Source of the DNA: Virgifigura deserti
GTDB lineage: Bacteria > Pseudomonadota > Alphaproteobacteria > Dongiales > Dongiaceae
Direction of reading: 5' to 3'
DNA: 64,000 nt
NCBI GenBank assembly: GCA_003576685.1
Contig: QOZR01000010.1
Location: 159,392 to 223,391 of the forward strand
A program made the translations under genes and the position numbers. Under the pieces are notes generated by a model. The model was not told the origin of the DNA. It saw only the letters and a list, made by a program, of their open reading frames with translations, and did no database searches. Positions 27,367 to 37,198 of the stretch are shown here, one piece after another. Position 1 is the stretch's first letter. Each line of letters opens with the position of its first letter.

Positions 27367-28204
27367 GACCGCCTCCCGCCAGCAGCGACTCGTCGATCCT
27401 GCCCGCGAAGCTGCGCGCCGCCGGCCCGGTCATCCGGACATGGCCGTTCTCCAGCCATTCGATCTCCAGCGCGCCGCCGTCGAGCCGCAGCTCCGCCTTG
27501 CGCTCGGCCAGGCCGCGTCGCACCGCCGCCACCAGGGTCGCGCAGGCGCCGGTGCCGCAGGCCCGGGTGATGCCGGCGCCGCGCTCCCACACCCGCATCC
27601 GGATGCGGGTCGGCGACAGCACCGTGGCGACCTCGATATTGGCGCGCGCCGGGAACATCGGATGGCGCTCCAGCACCGGCCCGATCCGGGCAAGGTCGAT
27701 CGCCTCGGCATTCTCGACGAAGAAGACGGCGTGCGGGTTGCCGATATTGACCGCGACCGGGTCGGCCAGCGGCCCCTCGGCCAAGTCGAGATGCAGCGTG
27801 TCGGCCGCCGCGGCCAGCGGAACCTCCTGCCAGTCGAGCCGCGCCGGCCCCATATCGACGGCGATCCGGTCTGCCCCGGCGGCCTCCGCCGTCAAAAGCC
27901 CGGCCTCGGTCTCGATCGTCACCCGGTCGGTCTGCCGCTCGGCCATCAGCAGCGCCGCGACACAGCGGGTCGCGTTGCCGCAGGCCTCAACCTCGCCGCC
28001 ATCGGCATTGCGGATGCGCATGCGCAAGTCGGCGCCATTTCGCGCCGGTTCCAGCAGGATCAACTGGTCGCAGCCGATCCCCGTCTTCCGGTCGGCGATC
28101 GCCCGCGCCTGCGCCGCCGTAAGGTCGAGCGGCCGCACCCGCCCGTCGAGAACGACGAAGTCGTTGCCCAGCCCATGCATCTTGGTAAAACTCAGCGCGC
28201 CCAT
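27359..28204 (-). CDS. dapF: diaminopimelate epimerase
   Basis: This enzyme converts LL- to meso-diaminopimelate for lysine and peptidoglycan synthesis in the cytoplasm. It starts SFTKMHGLGNDFVVLDG and has the two catalytic cysteine motifs EACGNATRC and ACGTGACATL. The length of 281 residues is usual. It is the first gene of the dapF-mtaB-ftsY operon, an arrangement common in alphaproteobacteria. Confidence 0.96.
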   Translation of the reverse strand: MGALSFTKMHGLGNDFVVLDGRVRPLDLTAAQARAIADRKTGIGCDQLILLEPARNGADLRMRIRNADGGEVEACGNATRCVAALLMAERQTDRVTIETEAGLLTAEAAGADRIAVDMGPARLDWQEVPLAAAADTLHLDLAEGPLADPVAVNIGNPHAVFFVENAEAIDLARIGPVLERHPMFPARANIEVATVLSPTRIRMRVWERGAGITRACGTGACATLVAAVRRGLAERKAELRLDGGALEIEWLENGHVRMTGPAARSFAGRIDESLLAGGGHE

Positions 28205-28296
28205 GATGCCCTGCTATATGGCGCGAGATCGGGCCGGAGTCTAATGGGATTTCCCGCGCTCCTACCCGCGCCGGGCCATGGCAGGCACAGGGAAAT

Positions 28297-28321
28297 GCGC
28301 CGGTCCGCGCGGGACCGGCGC
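28297..28321 (-). terminator. terminator after the PEP-CTERM gene
   Basis: GCGCCGGTCC at 28297-28306 pairs perfectly with GGACCGGCGC at 28312-28321 over a 5-base loop. Read on the minus strand the stem is followed by ATTT. It sits 13 bases after the PEP-CTERM stop and separates that gene from dapF. Confidence 0.6.
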
Positions 28322-28334
28322 TTCGCGGAAGACC

Positions 28335-29054
28335 TTAGGCGCGGCGACGCCGCCGCATCAGACCGAGTCCGGCGAGGCCGACGCCCAGGAGAGCGAGCGT
28401 CGCCGGTTCGGGAACGGGTGTGGTCGTCAGATCTTCGGTGGTCAGGCGGAAATTGTCGAACGTCCAGGCGCCACGGTCGGGAAGCGGCGATGCCGCGAGC
28501 CGAATACCCAGGGAGGTGGCGCCCGCATCGATAAGGTCATTGAAAATCGACGTGATGTCGAAGCTGAGCGTGTTGCCGATCACAAGCCCGCTCGTCAGAA
28601 AGGAGCCGACGGTACCGATGGACGCCGCGTGATAGTCGGCGACGTTCTCCGTATTGTTTCCGGAATAGGCGAAGATCGAGATGCTTCCGTCGAACGGGAA
28701 ATCGTTCTCTCCTTCGAATAACCCTCCGTCGTCGAAGACCTCGAAGCTCACGAAAGCGCTGGCGGTGTTCGAAAGGCCCGTCAGATTATATTCGGAAAGT
28801 CCGCGGACCTCTTCGTTGTTAGATACGTCGTTGTACCGGCCGACCTCAGCCTTTCCGGCCGGGTTCCCGAACTCTCCTCCGGTGCTGGAGTGAAAGTGAG
28901 TCCCGAAGGATGTATCCCCGTGGCTGGCCACGGAGAAAGTAAAACCATTCGTGATCACGGCCGCATGAGCAGTGGATCCGATTGTGTTCCAGGAACCCAA
29001 GGAAACCGCGGCTGCCAGTATAACCGACCGCGTAAGCCCCCTAATATTAACCAT
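28335..29054 (-). CDS. PEP-CTERM sorting domain protein
   Basis: An exported protein of 239 residues. The signal peptide runs to TAHAAV. The C terminus VPEPATLALLGVGLAGLGLM followed by RRRRRA is a textbook PEP-CTERM signal: motif, transmembrane helix and basic tail, processed by exosortase. The body is rich in Gly, Ser, Asn and Phe, with a beta-sandwich-like composition. The GTG at 29063 is an alternative start; the ATG at 29054 has AAGGGGG at good spacing. No exosortase gene is in the window. A consensus sigma-54 promoter lies upstream. Confidence 0.9.
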   Translation of the reverse strand: MVNIRGLTRSVILAAAVSLGSWNTIGSTAHAAVITNGFTFSVASHGDTSFGTHFHSSTGGEFGNPAGKAEVGRYNDVSNNEEVRGLSEYNLTGLSNTASAFVSFEVFDDGGLFEGENDFPFDGSISIFAYSGNNTENVADYHAASIGTVGSFLTSGLVIGNTLSFDITSIFNDLIDAGATSLGIRLAASPLPDRGAWTFDNFRLTTEDLTTTPVPEPATLALLGVGLAGLGLMRRRRRA

Positions 29055-29098
29055 TTTAGCCACCCCCTTATTAAAAAATTTCAGAACGACGGACGTAT

Positions 29099-29114
29099 TG
29101 CAAAATTTGTGCCA
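29099..29114 (-). promoter_or_regulatory. sigma-54 (RpoN) promoter of the PEP-CTERM gene
   Basis: On the minus strand the sequence reads TGGCAC-AAATT-TTGCA. GG and GC are separated by 10 bases, which is the exact -24/-12 consensus. Transcription would start near 29088, about 34 bases before the ATG at 29054. PEP-CTERM genes are known in other bacteria to be controlled by PrsK/PrsR with RpoN. Confidence 0.8.
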
Positions 29115-29431
29115 AATTATTATGTTGTTTTCTTATAGTTACTTATCGAAAGCAGTCGACCTGCTGAGGTATGAATTGTAAAATTCCTTGACGGCTTGAT
29201 TCGGTCTGTCCGGACGCTGAGGCGAACAGGTGGTCGGGGGGGATTAAGGCTGCTGCAATCGCCTTGACTCCGCCAAACGGCGCGCCTACGTTCCGGTTCG
29301 CCTGCTACAGCAAGGAATTCCGGCCCCGAGGGGCTCCGCCCGTCCGCGAGTGTCGCGCACGGGCGTTAATGCGCTTTTGCGTTGGGGGTACGGCGACTCT
29401 CGATCGCAGATTCACGGTGGTTGGACGAAGC

Positions 29432-30781
29432 ATGTTTGAAAACCTAAGCAATCGACTGGGCGAGGTGTTCGACCGGCTGCGGAAGCGCGGTGCGCTGTCC
29501 GAGGCCGATGTCGACGCCGCGCTGCGCGAGGTGCGCGTGGCCCTGCTCGAGGCCGACGTGGCGCTGCCGGTGGTGAAGGACTTCGTCGCCGGGGTGAAGG
29601 AGAAGGCCGTCGGCGAGCAGGTGGTGAAGAGCGTCACCCCCGGCCAGATGGTCGTCAAGATCGTCCATGATCACTTGGTCGAGACGCTGGGCGCCGAGTC
29701 CAAGGGCGTCAATCTGAATGCCCCGGCGCCGGTGCCCGTGCTGATGCTGGGCCTGCAGGGCTCGGGCAAGACGACCAGCACGGCCAAGATCGCGCTGCGG
29801 CTGAAGACCCGCGACAAGCGCAAGGTGCTGATGGCCTCGCTCGACACGCGGCGGCCCGCCGCGCAGGAGCAGCTCGCCATCCTCGGCATCCAGGCGGATG
29901 TCCCCACTCTGCCGATCGTGCCCGGCGAGCCGCCGGTGGCGATCGCCCGCCGGGCGATGCAGACGGCGCGGCTCGAAGGCTATGACGTGGTGATGCTCGA
30001 CACCGCCGGCCGGCTGCATGTCGATGACGAGCTGATGGGCGAGGTCGCGGCGGTGCGCGACGCGGTCAAACCGGTGGAATCGCTGCTCGTCGCCGACGCG
30101 ATGACCGGTCAGGACGCGGTCAACGTGGCGAAGAGCTTTAACGAGCGCGTCGGCCTCACCGGCATCATGCTGACCCGCATCGACGGCGACGCCCGCGGCG
30201 GCGCGGCGCTCTCGATGCGCGCGGTCACCGGCTGCCCGATCAAGCTGCTCGGCGTCGGCGAGAAGCTGGACGCGCTGGAGGACTTCCATCCGGACCGGGT
30301 CGCCGGCCGCATCCTCGGCATGGGCGACGTGGTCAGCCTGGTCGAGAAGGCGGCCGAGACCATCGAGCAGGAAGAGGCGGAGAAGCTTGCCGCCAGGATG
30401 CAGAAGGGGCAGTTCGACCTGAACGACCTCGCCCAGCAGCTCAAGCAGCTTCAGAAGATGGGCGGCCTCGGCGGGGTCATGGGCATGCTGCCCGGTATCG
30501 GCAAGATGCAGAAGCAGCTCGCCGGCGCCAAGCTCGACGACAAGCTTCTCGGCCGCCAGCAGGCGATCATCTCCTCGATGACCAAGATCGAGCGGCGCAA
30601 GCCTGAGCTGATCAAGGCCTCGCGCAAGCAGCGCATCGCCGCCGGATCCGGCACCACGGTGCAGGAGGTCAACAAGCTCCTGAAGCAGCATCAGGAGATG
30701 GGCCGAATGATGAAGCAGATGAACAAGCTCGGCAAGAAGGGCCTGATGCGCCACGGCCTCGGCGGCCTGATGCCGCGCTAG
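29432..30781 (+). CDS. ffh: signal recognition particle protein Ffh
   Basis: The GTPase of the bacterial SRP; it binds signal sequences and 4.5S RNA. Starts MFENLSNRLGEVFDRLRKRG at the ATG at 29432; the open frame upstream is not protein-like. The G domain has LGLQGSGKTTSTAKIAL, DTAGRLHVDDEL and TRIDGDARGG. The methionine-rich M domain (MLPGIGKMQKQLAG to MGRMMKQMNKLGKKG) ends the 449 residues. It leads the rpsP-rimM-trmD-rplS run, 54 bases away. I found no 4.5S RNA gene beside it. Confidence 0.97.
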   Translation: MFENLSNRLGEVFDRLRKRGALSEADVDAALREVRVALLEADVALPVVKDFVAGVKEKAVGEQVVKSVTPGQMVVKIVHDHLVETLGAESKGVNLNAPAPVPVLMLGLQGSGKTTSTAKIALRLKTRDKRKVLMASLDTRRPAAQEQLAILGIQADVPTLPIVPGEPPVAIARRAMQTARLEGYDVVMLDTAGRLHVDDELMGEVAAVRDAVKPVESLLVADAMTGQDAVNVAKSFNERVGLTGIMLTRIDGDARGGAALSMRAVTGCPIKLLGVGEKLDALEDFHPDRVAGRILGMGDVVSLVEKAAETIEQEEAEKLAARMQKGQFDLNDLAQQLKQLQKMGGLGGVMGMLPGIGKMQKQLAGAKLDDKLLGRQQAIISSMTKIERRKPELIKASRKQRIAAGSGTTVQEVNKLLKQHQEMGRMMKQMNKLGKKGLMRHGLGGLMPR

Positions 30782-30835
30782 GCCAACCAAACCCATTTAA
30801 TCGTCCATAAGGCGTCCACAAGGAGCAAGCAAAGC

Positions 30836-31201
30836 ATGTCGTTGAAGATCCGTCTCGCCCGCGCCGGTGCGAAGAAGCGCCCCTTCTACCGCCTCGTGAT
30901 CGCCGATTCGCGCAGCCCGCGCGACGGCCGGTTCATCGAGAAGGTCGGCACCTACAACCCGATGGTCGCGCGGGATCATCCGGAGCGGGTCACGTTGAAC
31001 AACGAACGGCTCGAGCATTGGCTGAAGGTCGGCGCCCAGCCGACGGACCGCGTCGCGAAGTTCCTCAGCCAGGCCGGCCTGATGCCGGAGCGGCCGCGCA
31101 CGGAGCAGACGAAGAAGAGTCAGCCGAAGGCCAAGGCGCAGGAGCGGCTGAAGGCGGCGGAAGAGGCCCGGGCCGCGGCCGCCGAGGCGCCGGCGGAATA
31201 G
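30836..31201 (+). CDS. rpsP: 30S ribosomal protein S16
   Basis: S16 starts MSLKIRLARAGAKKRPFYRLVIADSRSPRDGRF, the conserved family opening. The core ends around residue 80. A lysine/alanine/glutamate-rich tail of about 40 residues extends it to 121, as in many alphaproteobacteria. A good ribosome site (AAGGAG) precedes it. The operon order rpsP-rimM-trmD-rplS is conserved. Confidence 0.96.
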   Translation: MSLKIRLARAGAKKRPFYRLVIADSRSPRDGRFIEKVGTYNPMVARDHPERVTLNNERLEHWLKVGAQPTDRVAKFLSQAGLMPERPRTEQTKKSQPKAKAQERLKAAEEARAAAAEAPAE

Positions 31202-31225
31202 GCGCAGGCGCTTGGCGGACTCGCC

Positions 31226-31771
31226 ATGGCCGGAAACGCCGAACCGCGAATCCTGGTCGGGGCGATCGCCGGGGCGCACGGGGTCCGGGGCCAGGTGCGG
31301 ATCAAGAGCTTCACGGCCGAGCCGGCGGATGTCGCGGCCTATGGCCCGGTGTCCGACGAGAGCGGGGCGCGCCGGTTCACGCTGGCGGTCATCGGGCCGG
31401 CCAAGGGGGGGGTGATCGCCCGCATCGACGGAATCGGTGACCGCAATGCGGCGGAGGCGTTGAAGGGGATGCGGCTCTATGTCCCGCGCGCGGCATTGCC
31501 GGAGCCGGAGGAAGAGGCATTCTACCATGCCGATCTGATCGGCCTTGCCGTCGATCTGGCGGACGGATCGCGCTTCGGCCGGGTGGTGGCGGTGCAGAAC
31601 TACGGAGCGGGTGACGTGCTCGAGATCCAGCCGGCATCCGGCGGCACGACGATCGTCGCGCCCTTCACCCGGGCCGTGGTTCCGCTGGTGGACATTGCGG
31701 GGCGGCGTATCCTGCTCGATCCGCCGTCGGGGTTGCTGGAGCCGGCCGGCCGGCCGGAGGAAGCGGAATGA
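31226..31771 (+). CDS. rimM: 16S rRNA processing protein RimM
   Basis: A 30S assembly factor that binds S19 and aids 16S rRNA maturation. N-terminal RimM domain (ILVGAIAGAHGVRGQVRIKSF) and C-terminal PRC barrel (YHADLIGLAVDLADGSRFGRVV, IVAPFTRAVVPLVDIAGRRI). It has 181 residues. The stop overlaps the trmD ATG by four bases. Confidence 0.94.
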   Translation: MAGNAEPRILVGAIAGAHGVRGQVRIKSFTAEPADVAAYGPVSDESGARRFTLAVIGPAKGGVIARIDGIGDRNAAEALKGMRLYVPRAALPEPEEEAFYHADLIGLAVDLADGSRFGRVVAVQNYGAGDVLEIQPASGGTTIVAPFTRAVVPLVDIAGRRILLDPPSGLLEPAGRPEEAE

Positions 31772-32538
31772 CTGCAGCTGCACCCTGCTGGACCGCCCGG
31801 GTCCTGACGATCTTCCCGGAGATGTTTCCGGGTCCGCTCGGCCTGTCGCTCGCCGGTAAGGCCCTGGAATCGGGGCTCTGGGCGCTGGAAACAGTAGACA
31901 TGCGCGCGTTTGCGCGCGATAAACACCGCTCCGTCGACGACACTCCCTTCGGCGGCGGTCCGGGCATGGTAATGCGGCCCGACGTGGTCGATGCGGCGAT
32001 CGCGGCGACTGCCGATGCCGATACGGGCGACGCCGATGCGGCACCCGCCATCTATCTCAGCCCGCGCGGACGGCTGCTGACGCAGTCCATCGTGCGAGAG
32101 CTTGCGGCGCGGCCGTCGGTGACGCTGCTCTGCGGGCGTTATGAAGGGGTCGACGAGCGGGTGCTGGCAGCGCGGCAGGTCGACGAGATCAGCCTCGGCG
32201 ATTTCGTGCTGTCGGGCGGGGAACCGGCGGCGATCGCGCTGATCGACGCGGTCGTGCGGCTGTTGCCGGGCGTGCTTGGCGCGCCGGCGACGCTGGAGGA
32301 AGAGAGTTTCGAGCGGGGGTTGCTCGAATACCCCCATTATACCCGGCCGGCCGAATGGCAAGGGCGGGCGGTGCCGGAAGTTCTGCTGTCCGGCCACCAT
32401 GAACGGATACGGGCTTGGCGGCGGCGCCAGGCCGAGGAGACAACCAGGGCCCGGCGTCCGGATTTATGGACCCGCTACGTCGCCGGCCTAAAAAATTTGG
32501 ACCAAGCGGCGGCCGAGGAAGAAGGAAGCAAGCGATGA
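31768..32538 (+). CDS. trmD: tRNA (guanine-N1)-methyltransferase TrmD
   Basis: Makes m1G37 in tRNA with AdoMet. The knotted SPOUT domain shows VLTIFPEMFPGPLGLSLAGKAL, DDTPFGGGPGMVM, LLCGRYEGVDERV and LGDFVLSGGEPAA. The C-terminal part holds LLEYPHYTRPAEW, a TrmD signature. It has 256 residues. It is coupled at both ends to rimM and rplS through ATGA overlaps. Confidence 0.96.
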   Translation: MTAAAPCWTARVLTIFPEMFPGPLGLSLAGKALESGLWALETVDMRAFARDKHRSVDDTPFGGGPGMVMRPDVVDAAIAATADADTGDADAAPAIYLSPRGRLLTQSIVRELAARPSVTLLCGRYEGVDERVLAARQVDEISLGDFVLSGGEPAAIALIDAVVRLLPGVLGAPATLEEESFERGLLEYPHYTRPAEWQGRAVPEVLLSGHHERIRAWRRRQAEETTRARRPDLWTRYVAGLKNLDQAAAEEEGSKR

Positions 32539-32960
32539 ACATGATCCAGCAGCTCGACCAAGAGCAGATTACCAAGCTCAGCGCGAACGGGGCGGCGCCG
32601 GACTTCGCCCCTGGCGATACCGTGCGGGTAAACGTCAAGGTGGTGGAAGGCTCGCGTGAGCGCGTTCAGGCCTTCGAGGGGGTCTGCATCGCGCGCCGGA
32701 ACGCCGGGCTGCAATCCTCCTTCACGATCCGCAAGATCTCCTACGGTGAAGGCGTTGAGCGTATTTTCCCGCTCTACAGCCCGCGCATCGCCAGCATCGA
32801 ACTGGTCCGGCGCGGCGCTGTCCGGCGGGCGAAGCTGTATTATCTGCGCGGCCGGCGCGGCAAGTCGGCCCGGATCGCGGAGAAGACGACCGGTGCCGCC
32901 GGCAAGGCGAATGTCGACCGGAGCGCCAAGACCGTCGTCGATACCGAAGCGTCCTCGTAA
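32535..32960 (+). CDS. rplS: 50S ribosomal protein L19
   Basis: L19 lies at the 30S-50S interface. The core FAPGDTVRVNVKVVEGSRERVQ, FEGVCIARRNAGL, GVERIFPLYSPRI and VRRAKLYYLR are diagnostic. A Lys/Ala/Thr tail brings it to 141 residues. The ATG at 32535 overlaps the trmD stop and has GAAGGAAG upstream; an ATG at 32541 is also possible. Confidence 0.95.
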   Translation: MNMIQQLDQEQITKLSANGAAPDFAPGDTVRVNVKVVEGSRERVQAFEGVCIARRNAGLQSSFTIRKISYGEGVERIFPLYSPRIASIELVRRGAVRRAKLYYLRGRRGKSARIAEKTTGAAGKANVDRSAKTVVDTEASS

Positions 32961-33011
32961 GGTTCCGCGCCCCGGGACCGCCTTCCAGGGGCCGTATCGG
33001 GAAGAGTGAGC

Positions 33012-34418
<1,407 letters not shown>

Positions 34419-34433
34419 GAGCCTAGTTCGACC

Positions 34434-34919
34434 ATGCCGGCGCCGCTCGACATCAAGGTCCGCGCGGTGCACCCTGATGACGCTACCGCCATTCTTCGGG
34501 TGCATGAGCAATCGATCCGGGAGCTCGGGCCGACCGGTTATGCACCGGAGGAGGTAGAGAGCTGGGCCGCGGGCCTGCGGGCTGAAGGCTATGTCGAGGA
34601 GATGGCATCCGGCGAGACCCTGTTGGTCGCGGAGGCGGAGAGCCGAATCGTCGGCTTCGGCGGATTGAAGAGCGAAGAGATCAACACCCTCTATGTTGCA
34701 CCGGAGATGGCTCGCCGCGGCGTCGGGAGCGCCCTTCTGCAATCTCTCGAGAGTATCGCGCGGGACCGGGGGCGCCGTCGGTTGAGACTGACTGCAACCT
34801 TGATCGGTGAACCCTTTTATCGAAGGCACGGCTATCGCGAACTGGACCGCCGGAAGCATCCCACGCGCGGCGGCATCCTGATCGATAGCGTGGTGATGGA
34901 GAAGGATCTCGCCGCGTGA
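34434..34919 (+). CDS. GNAT family N-acetyltransferase
   Basis: A 161-residue cytoplasmic acetyltransferase. The acetyl-CoA loop APEMARRGVGSALLQSLE and the preceding strand EEINTLYV mark the GNAT fold, and FYRRHGYRELDRR is the usual C-terminal region. The substrate is unknown. The gene lies between leuC (15 bases upstream) and leuD (53 bases downstream), an unusual insertion into a leucine operon, so it is probably co-expressed with them. Confidence 0.87.
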   Translation: MPAPLDIKVRAVHPDDATAILRVHEQSIRELGPTGYAPEEVESWAAGLRAEGYVEEMASGETLLVAEAESRIVGFGGLKSEEINTLYVAPEMARRGVGSALLQSLESIARDRGRRRLRLTATLIGEPFYRRHGYRELDRRKHPTRGGILIDSVVMEKDLAA

Positions 34920-34972
34920 CACGGCCCGGCCCGGCCGCTAAAGTCGGGCGGCCTCAAGACATCGGACCAGAC

Positions 34973-35584
34973 ATGCAGAAATTCACCTCCCTCACCGGCG
35001 TCGCCGCGCCGCTGCCGATGATCAATGTCGATACCGACATGATCATCCCCAAGCAGTTCCTGAAGACGATCAAGCGCACCGGGCTTGGCCGCAATCTGTT
35101 CGACGAGATGCGCTATGAGCCGGACGGGACCGAGAAGCCAGACTTCGTGCTCAACCGGCCGGCCTACCGCAAGGCGGTGATCCTGGTCGCGGGCGAGAAT
35201 TTCGGCTGCGGGTCGAGCCGCGAGCACGCGCCCTGGGCGCTGCTCGATTTCGGCATCCGGTGCGTCATCGCCCCCAGCTTCGCCGACATCTTCTACAATA
35301 ACTGCTTCAAGAACGGCATTCTGCCGATCGCGCTGCCGCAGGAACAGGTCGACAAGCTGATGGACGACGCCGAGCGCGGCGCCAACGCGATCCTGGCCAT
35401 CAATCTCGAAAAGCAGGAGATCACCGGCCCCGACGGCGGGCGCATCCAGTTCGATATCGATCCGTTCCGCAAGCACTGCCTGCTGAACGGTCTGGACGAT
35501 ATCGGCCTGACGCTGCAGAAGGCGCCGGCGATCGAGGATTTCGAAGCACGGAACCGGGCCAGCCAGCCCTGGCTCTGGGCGTAA
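34973..35584 (+). CDS. leuD: 3-isopropylmalate dehydratase small subunit
   Basis: The partner of LeuC. The swivel domain shows MINVDTDMIIPKQFLKTIKRTGLG, NFGCGSSREHAPWAL and SFADIFYNNCFKNG, all characteristic. It has 203 residues. The ATG at 34973 fits the family start (MQKFTSLTGVAAPL); the open frame upstream is not protein-like. Confidence 0.96.
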   Translation: MQKFTSLTGVAAPLPMINVDTDMIIPKQFLKTIKRTGLGRNLFDEMRYEPDGTEKPDFVLNRPAYRKAVILVAGENFGCGSSREHAPWALLDFGIRCVIAPSFADIFYNNCFKNGILPIALPQEQVDKLMDDAERGANAILAINLEKQEITGPDGGRIQFDIDPFRKHCLLNGLDDIGLTLQKAPAIEDFEARNRASQPWLWA

Positions 35585-35600
35585 GCCGTAGCGGTGTGTC

Positions 35601-35655
35601 CTTCGACAGGCTCAGGACGAGGTCCTTGCAATTCCTCATGCTGAGCTTGTCGAAG
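35601..35655. repeat. REP-type inverted repeat between leuD and leuB
   Basis: CTTCGACAGGCTCAG at 35601-35615 and CTGAGCTTGTCGAAG at 35641-35655 are inverted copies differing at one base. This is the widespread alphaproteobacterial REP sequence whose core reads CTTCGACAGGCTCAGGA and CTCATGCTGAGCTTGTCGAA. It lies inside the leu operon, so it may stabilise or attenuate the transcript. Confidence 0.8.
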
Positions 35656-35711
35656 CATGGATCACCTCGCGGCCGCTGATTTTTGATGATTTGTTAAATC
35701 GGAACAGACAG

Positions 35712-36824
35712 ATGACATCCAACAAGAAACTTTTGATCCTCCCCGGCGACGGTATCGGGCCGGAGGTGATGCGTCAGGTCCGGCGGGTGATCGACTGGTT
35801 CGATCAGCGGCGCGCCGTGTCCTTCGATCTCTCCGAGGGGCTGGTCGGCGGCGCCGCGATCGATGCGCAGGGCGTGCCGCTGACGGACGAGACAATGGCG
35901 CAGGCGATGGCGGTCGACGCGGTTCTGCTCGGCGCCGTCGGCGGCCCGAAATGGGACGCCCTCCCCTTCGAGCGGAAGCCGGAGCGCGGTCTCCTGCGGC
36001 TGCGCAAGGAGATGGACCTCTTCGCGAATCTGCGGCCTGCCCTGGTCTTCGACGCGCTGGCCGACGCTTCCTCCCTGAAGACCGATCTCGTCCGCGGTCT
36101 GGACATGATGATCGTGCGCGAGCTGACCGGCGGCGTCTATTTCGGCAGCCCTCGCGGCATCGAAACCCTGCCCGACGGCACCCGGCGCGGCATCAACACG
36201 CAGGTCTACACCTCGCCGGAGATCCAACGCGTCGCTCGCGTCGCCTTCGACCTCGCCCGGCTGCGCCGCAAGCAGGTCTGCTCGGTCGAGAAGGCGAACG
36301 TGATGGAGAGCGGCATTCTCTGGCGCGAGGAGGTGCAGGCGGTGCACGATGCCGACTATGCTGATATCCAGCTCAGCCATATGTATGCCGACAACTGCGC
36401 CATGCAGCTCGTCCGCCAGCCCAAGCAGTTCGACGTGATCGTCACCGACAATCTGTTCGGCGACCTCCTGTCCGACTGCGCGGCGATGCTGACCGGCTCG
36501 CTCGGCATGCTGCCGTCGGCCTCGCTCGGCGCGGCGGACGCTTCCGGGCGTCGGCGCGCGCTCTACGAACCGGTTCACGGCACCGCGCCGGATATCGCCG
36601 GCAAGGACATGGCGAACCCGCTCGCAACGCTGCTCAGCTTCGCGATGCTGCTGCGCTACTCGCTCAATCTCGGCGACGATGCCGACCTGATCGAGCGCGC
36701 CGTGCAGAAGGTGCTGGCGGGCGGCCTGCGCACGGCCGATATCGTGACCCCGGGTGCGACCAAGGTCTCGACCTCCGGCATGGGTGACGCGATCCTCGGC
36801 GAGCTGGACAAGCTGGCGGCGTGA
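35712..36824 (+). CDS. leuB: 3-isopropylmalate dehydrogenase
   Basis: The NAD-dependent decarboxylating dehydrogenase of leucine synthesis. Starts KLLILPGDGIGPEVM. Further motifs are RELTGGVYFGSPRG, SVEKANVMESGILWRE, DNLFGDLLSDCAAMLTGSLG and EPVHGTAPDIAGKDMANP. It has 370 residues. The ATG at 35712 is chosen because KLLILPGDG follows at the right distance; a TTG at 35691 is in frame. Confidence 0.96.
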   Translation: MTSNKKLLILPGDGIGPEVMRQVRRVIDWFDQRRAVSFDLSEGLVGGAAIDAQGVPLTDETMAQAMAVDAVLLGAVGGPKWDALPFERKPERGLLRLRKEMDLFANLRPALVFDALADASSLKTDLVRGLDMMIVRELTGGVYFGSPRGIETLPDGTRRGINTQVYTSPEIQRVARVAFDLARLRRKQVCSVEKANVMESGILWREEVQAVHDADYADIQLSHMYADNCAMQLVRQPKQFDVIVTDNLFGDLLSDCAAMLTGSLGMLPSASLGAADASGRRRALYEPVHGTAPDIAGKDMANPLATLLSFAMLLRYSLNLGDDADLIERAVQKVLAGGLRTADIVTPGATKVSTSGMGDAILGELDKLAA

Positions 36825-36831
36825 TACTGGC

Positions 36832-36857
36832 CCAGCTTGACCGGCCAGCTTGACCGG
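36832..36857. repeat. tandem 13-base direct repeat after leuB
   Basis: CCAGCTTGACCGG occurs twice in immediate succession at 36832-36844 and 36845-36857, just after the leuB stop. It is too short to assign a function. Confidence 0.6.
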
Positions 36858-36909
36858 TGGGGTGGCCGAGGCCTAACCTCGTCAGTTAGACAGAGCCGAG
36901 GTGCCGGAA

Positions 36910-37185
36910 ATGCGCGTTATCTGCCTGACTGTCCTGGCCCTTTTCGCGATTGCCGCCTCGGGGTGGAGCGGTGCAGTGGCTGCTTGCTCCTGCCCGAAGG
37001 AAGCCATGATCAAGAAGCATGGTACAGTCAGCGCGATAGAGCCGTCGCCGCAAACGCCGCCGGCCGAAACGGCGACGCCTGCTGAACCGGCATCGACGGT
37101 GGAAGCGGCGGCCGCCAACGATTCGGCGGAATCGCTCGACAGCGCGGTCGGGACCGGTTACAGTCCGGGTCCGGAACTCCAATAG
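36910..37185 (+). CDS. small exported protein, Cys-Ser-Cys mature start
   Basis: A 91-residue protein. The hydrophobic signal runs to SGAVAACSC, followed by PKEAMIKKHGTVSAIE and then an Ala/Pro/Thr/Glu/Ser-rich, probably disordered tail. The cysteines after the signal could indicate a lipoprotein or a disulfide. No family is recognised. A second small exported protein gene starts 13 bases after its stop, so the two form a pair. Confidence 0.6.
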   Translation: MRVICLTVLALFAIAASGWSGAVAACSCPKEAMIKKHGTVSAIEPSPQTPPAETATPAEPASTVEAAAANDSAESLDSAVGTGYSPGPELQ

Positions 37186-37198
37186 AGGAGTAGAGCCG

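Noticed and set aside
29064..29431. A 4.5S RNA gene upstream of ffh
   Set aside because: The conserved SRP RNA tetraloop and asymmetric-loop sequences were not found; only the sigma-54 promoter and AT-rich spacer are recognisable.
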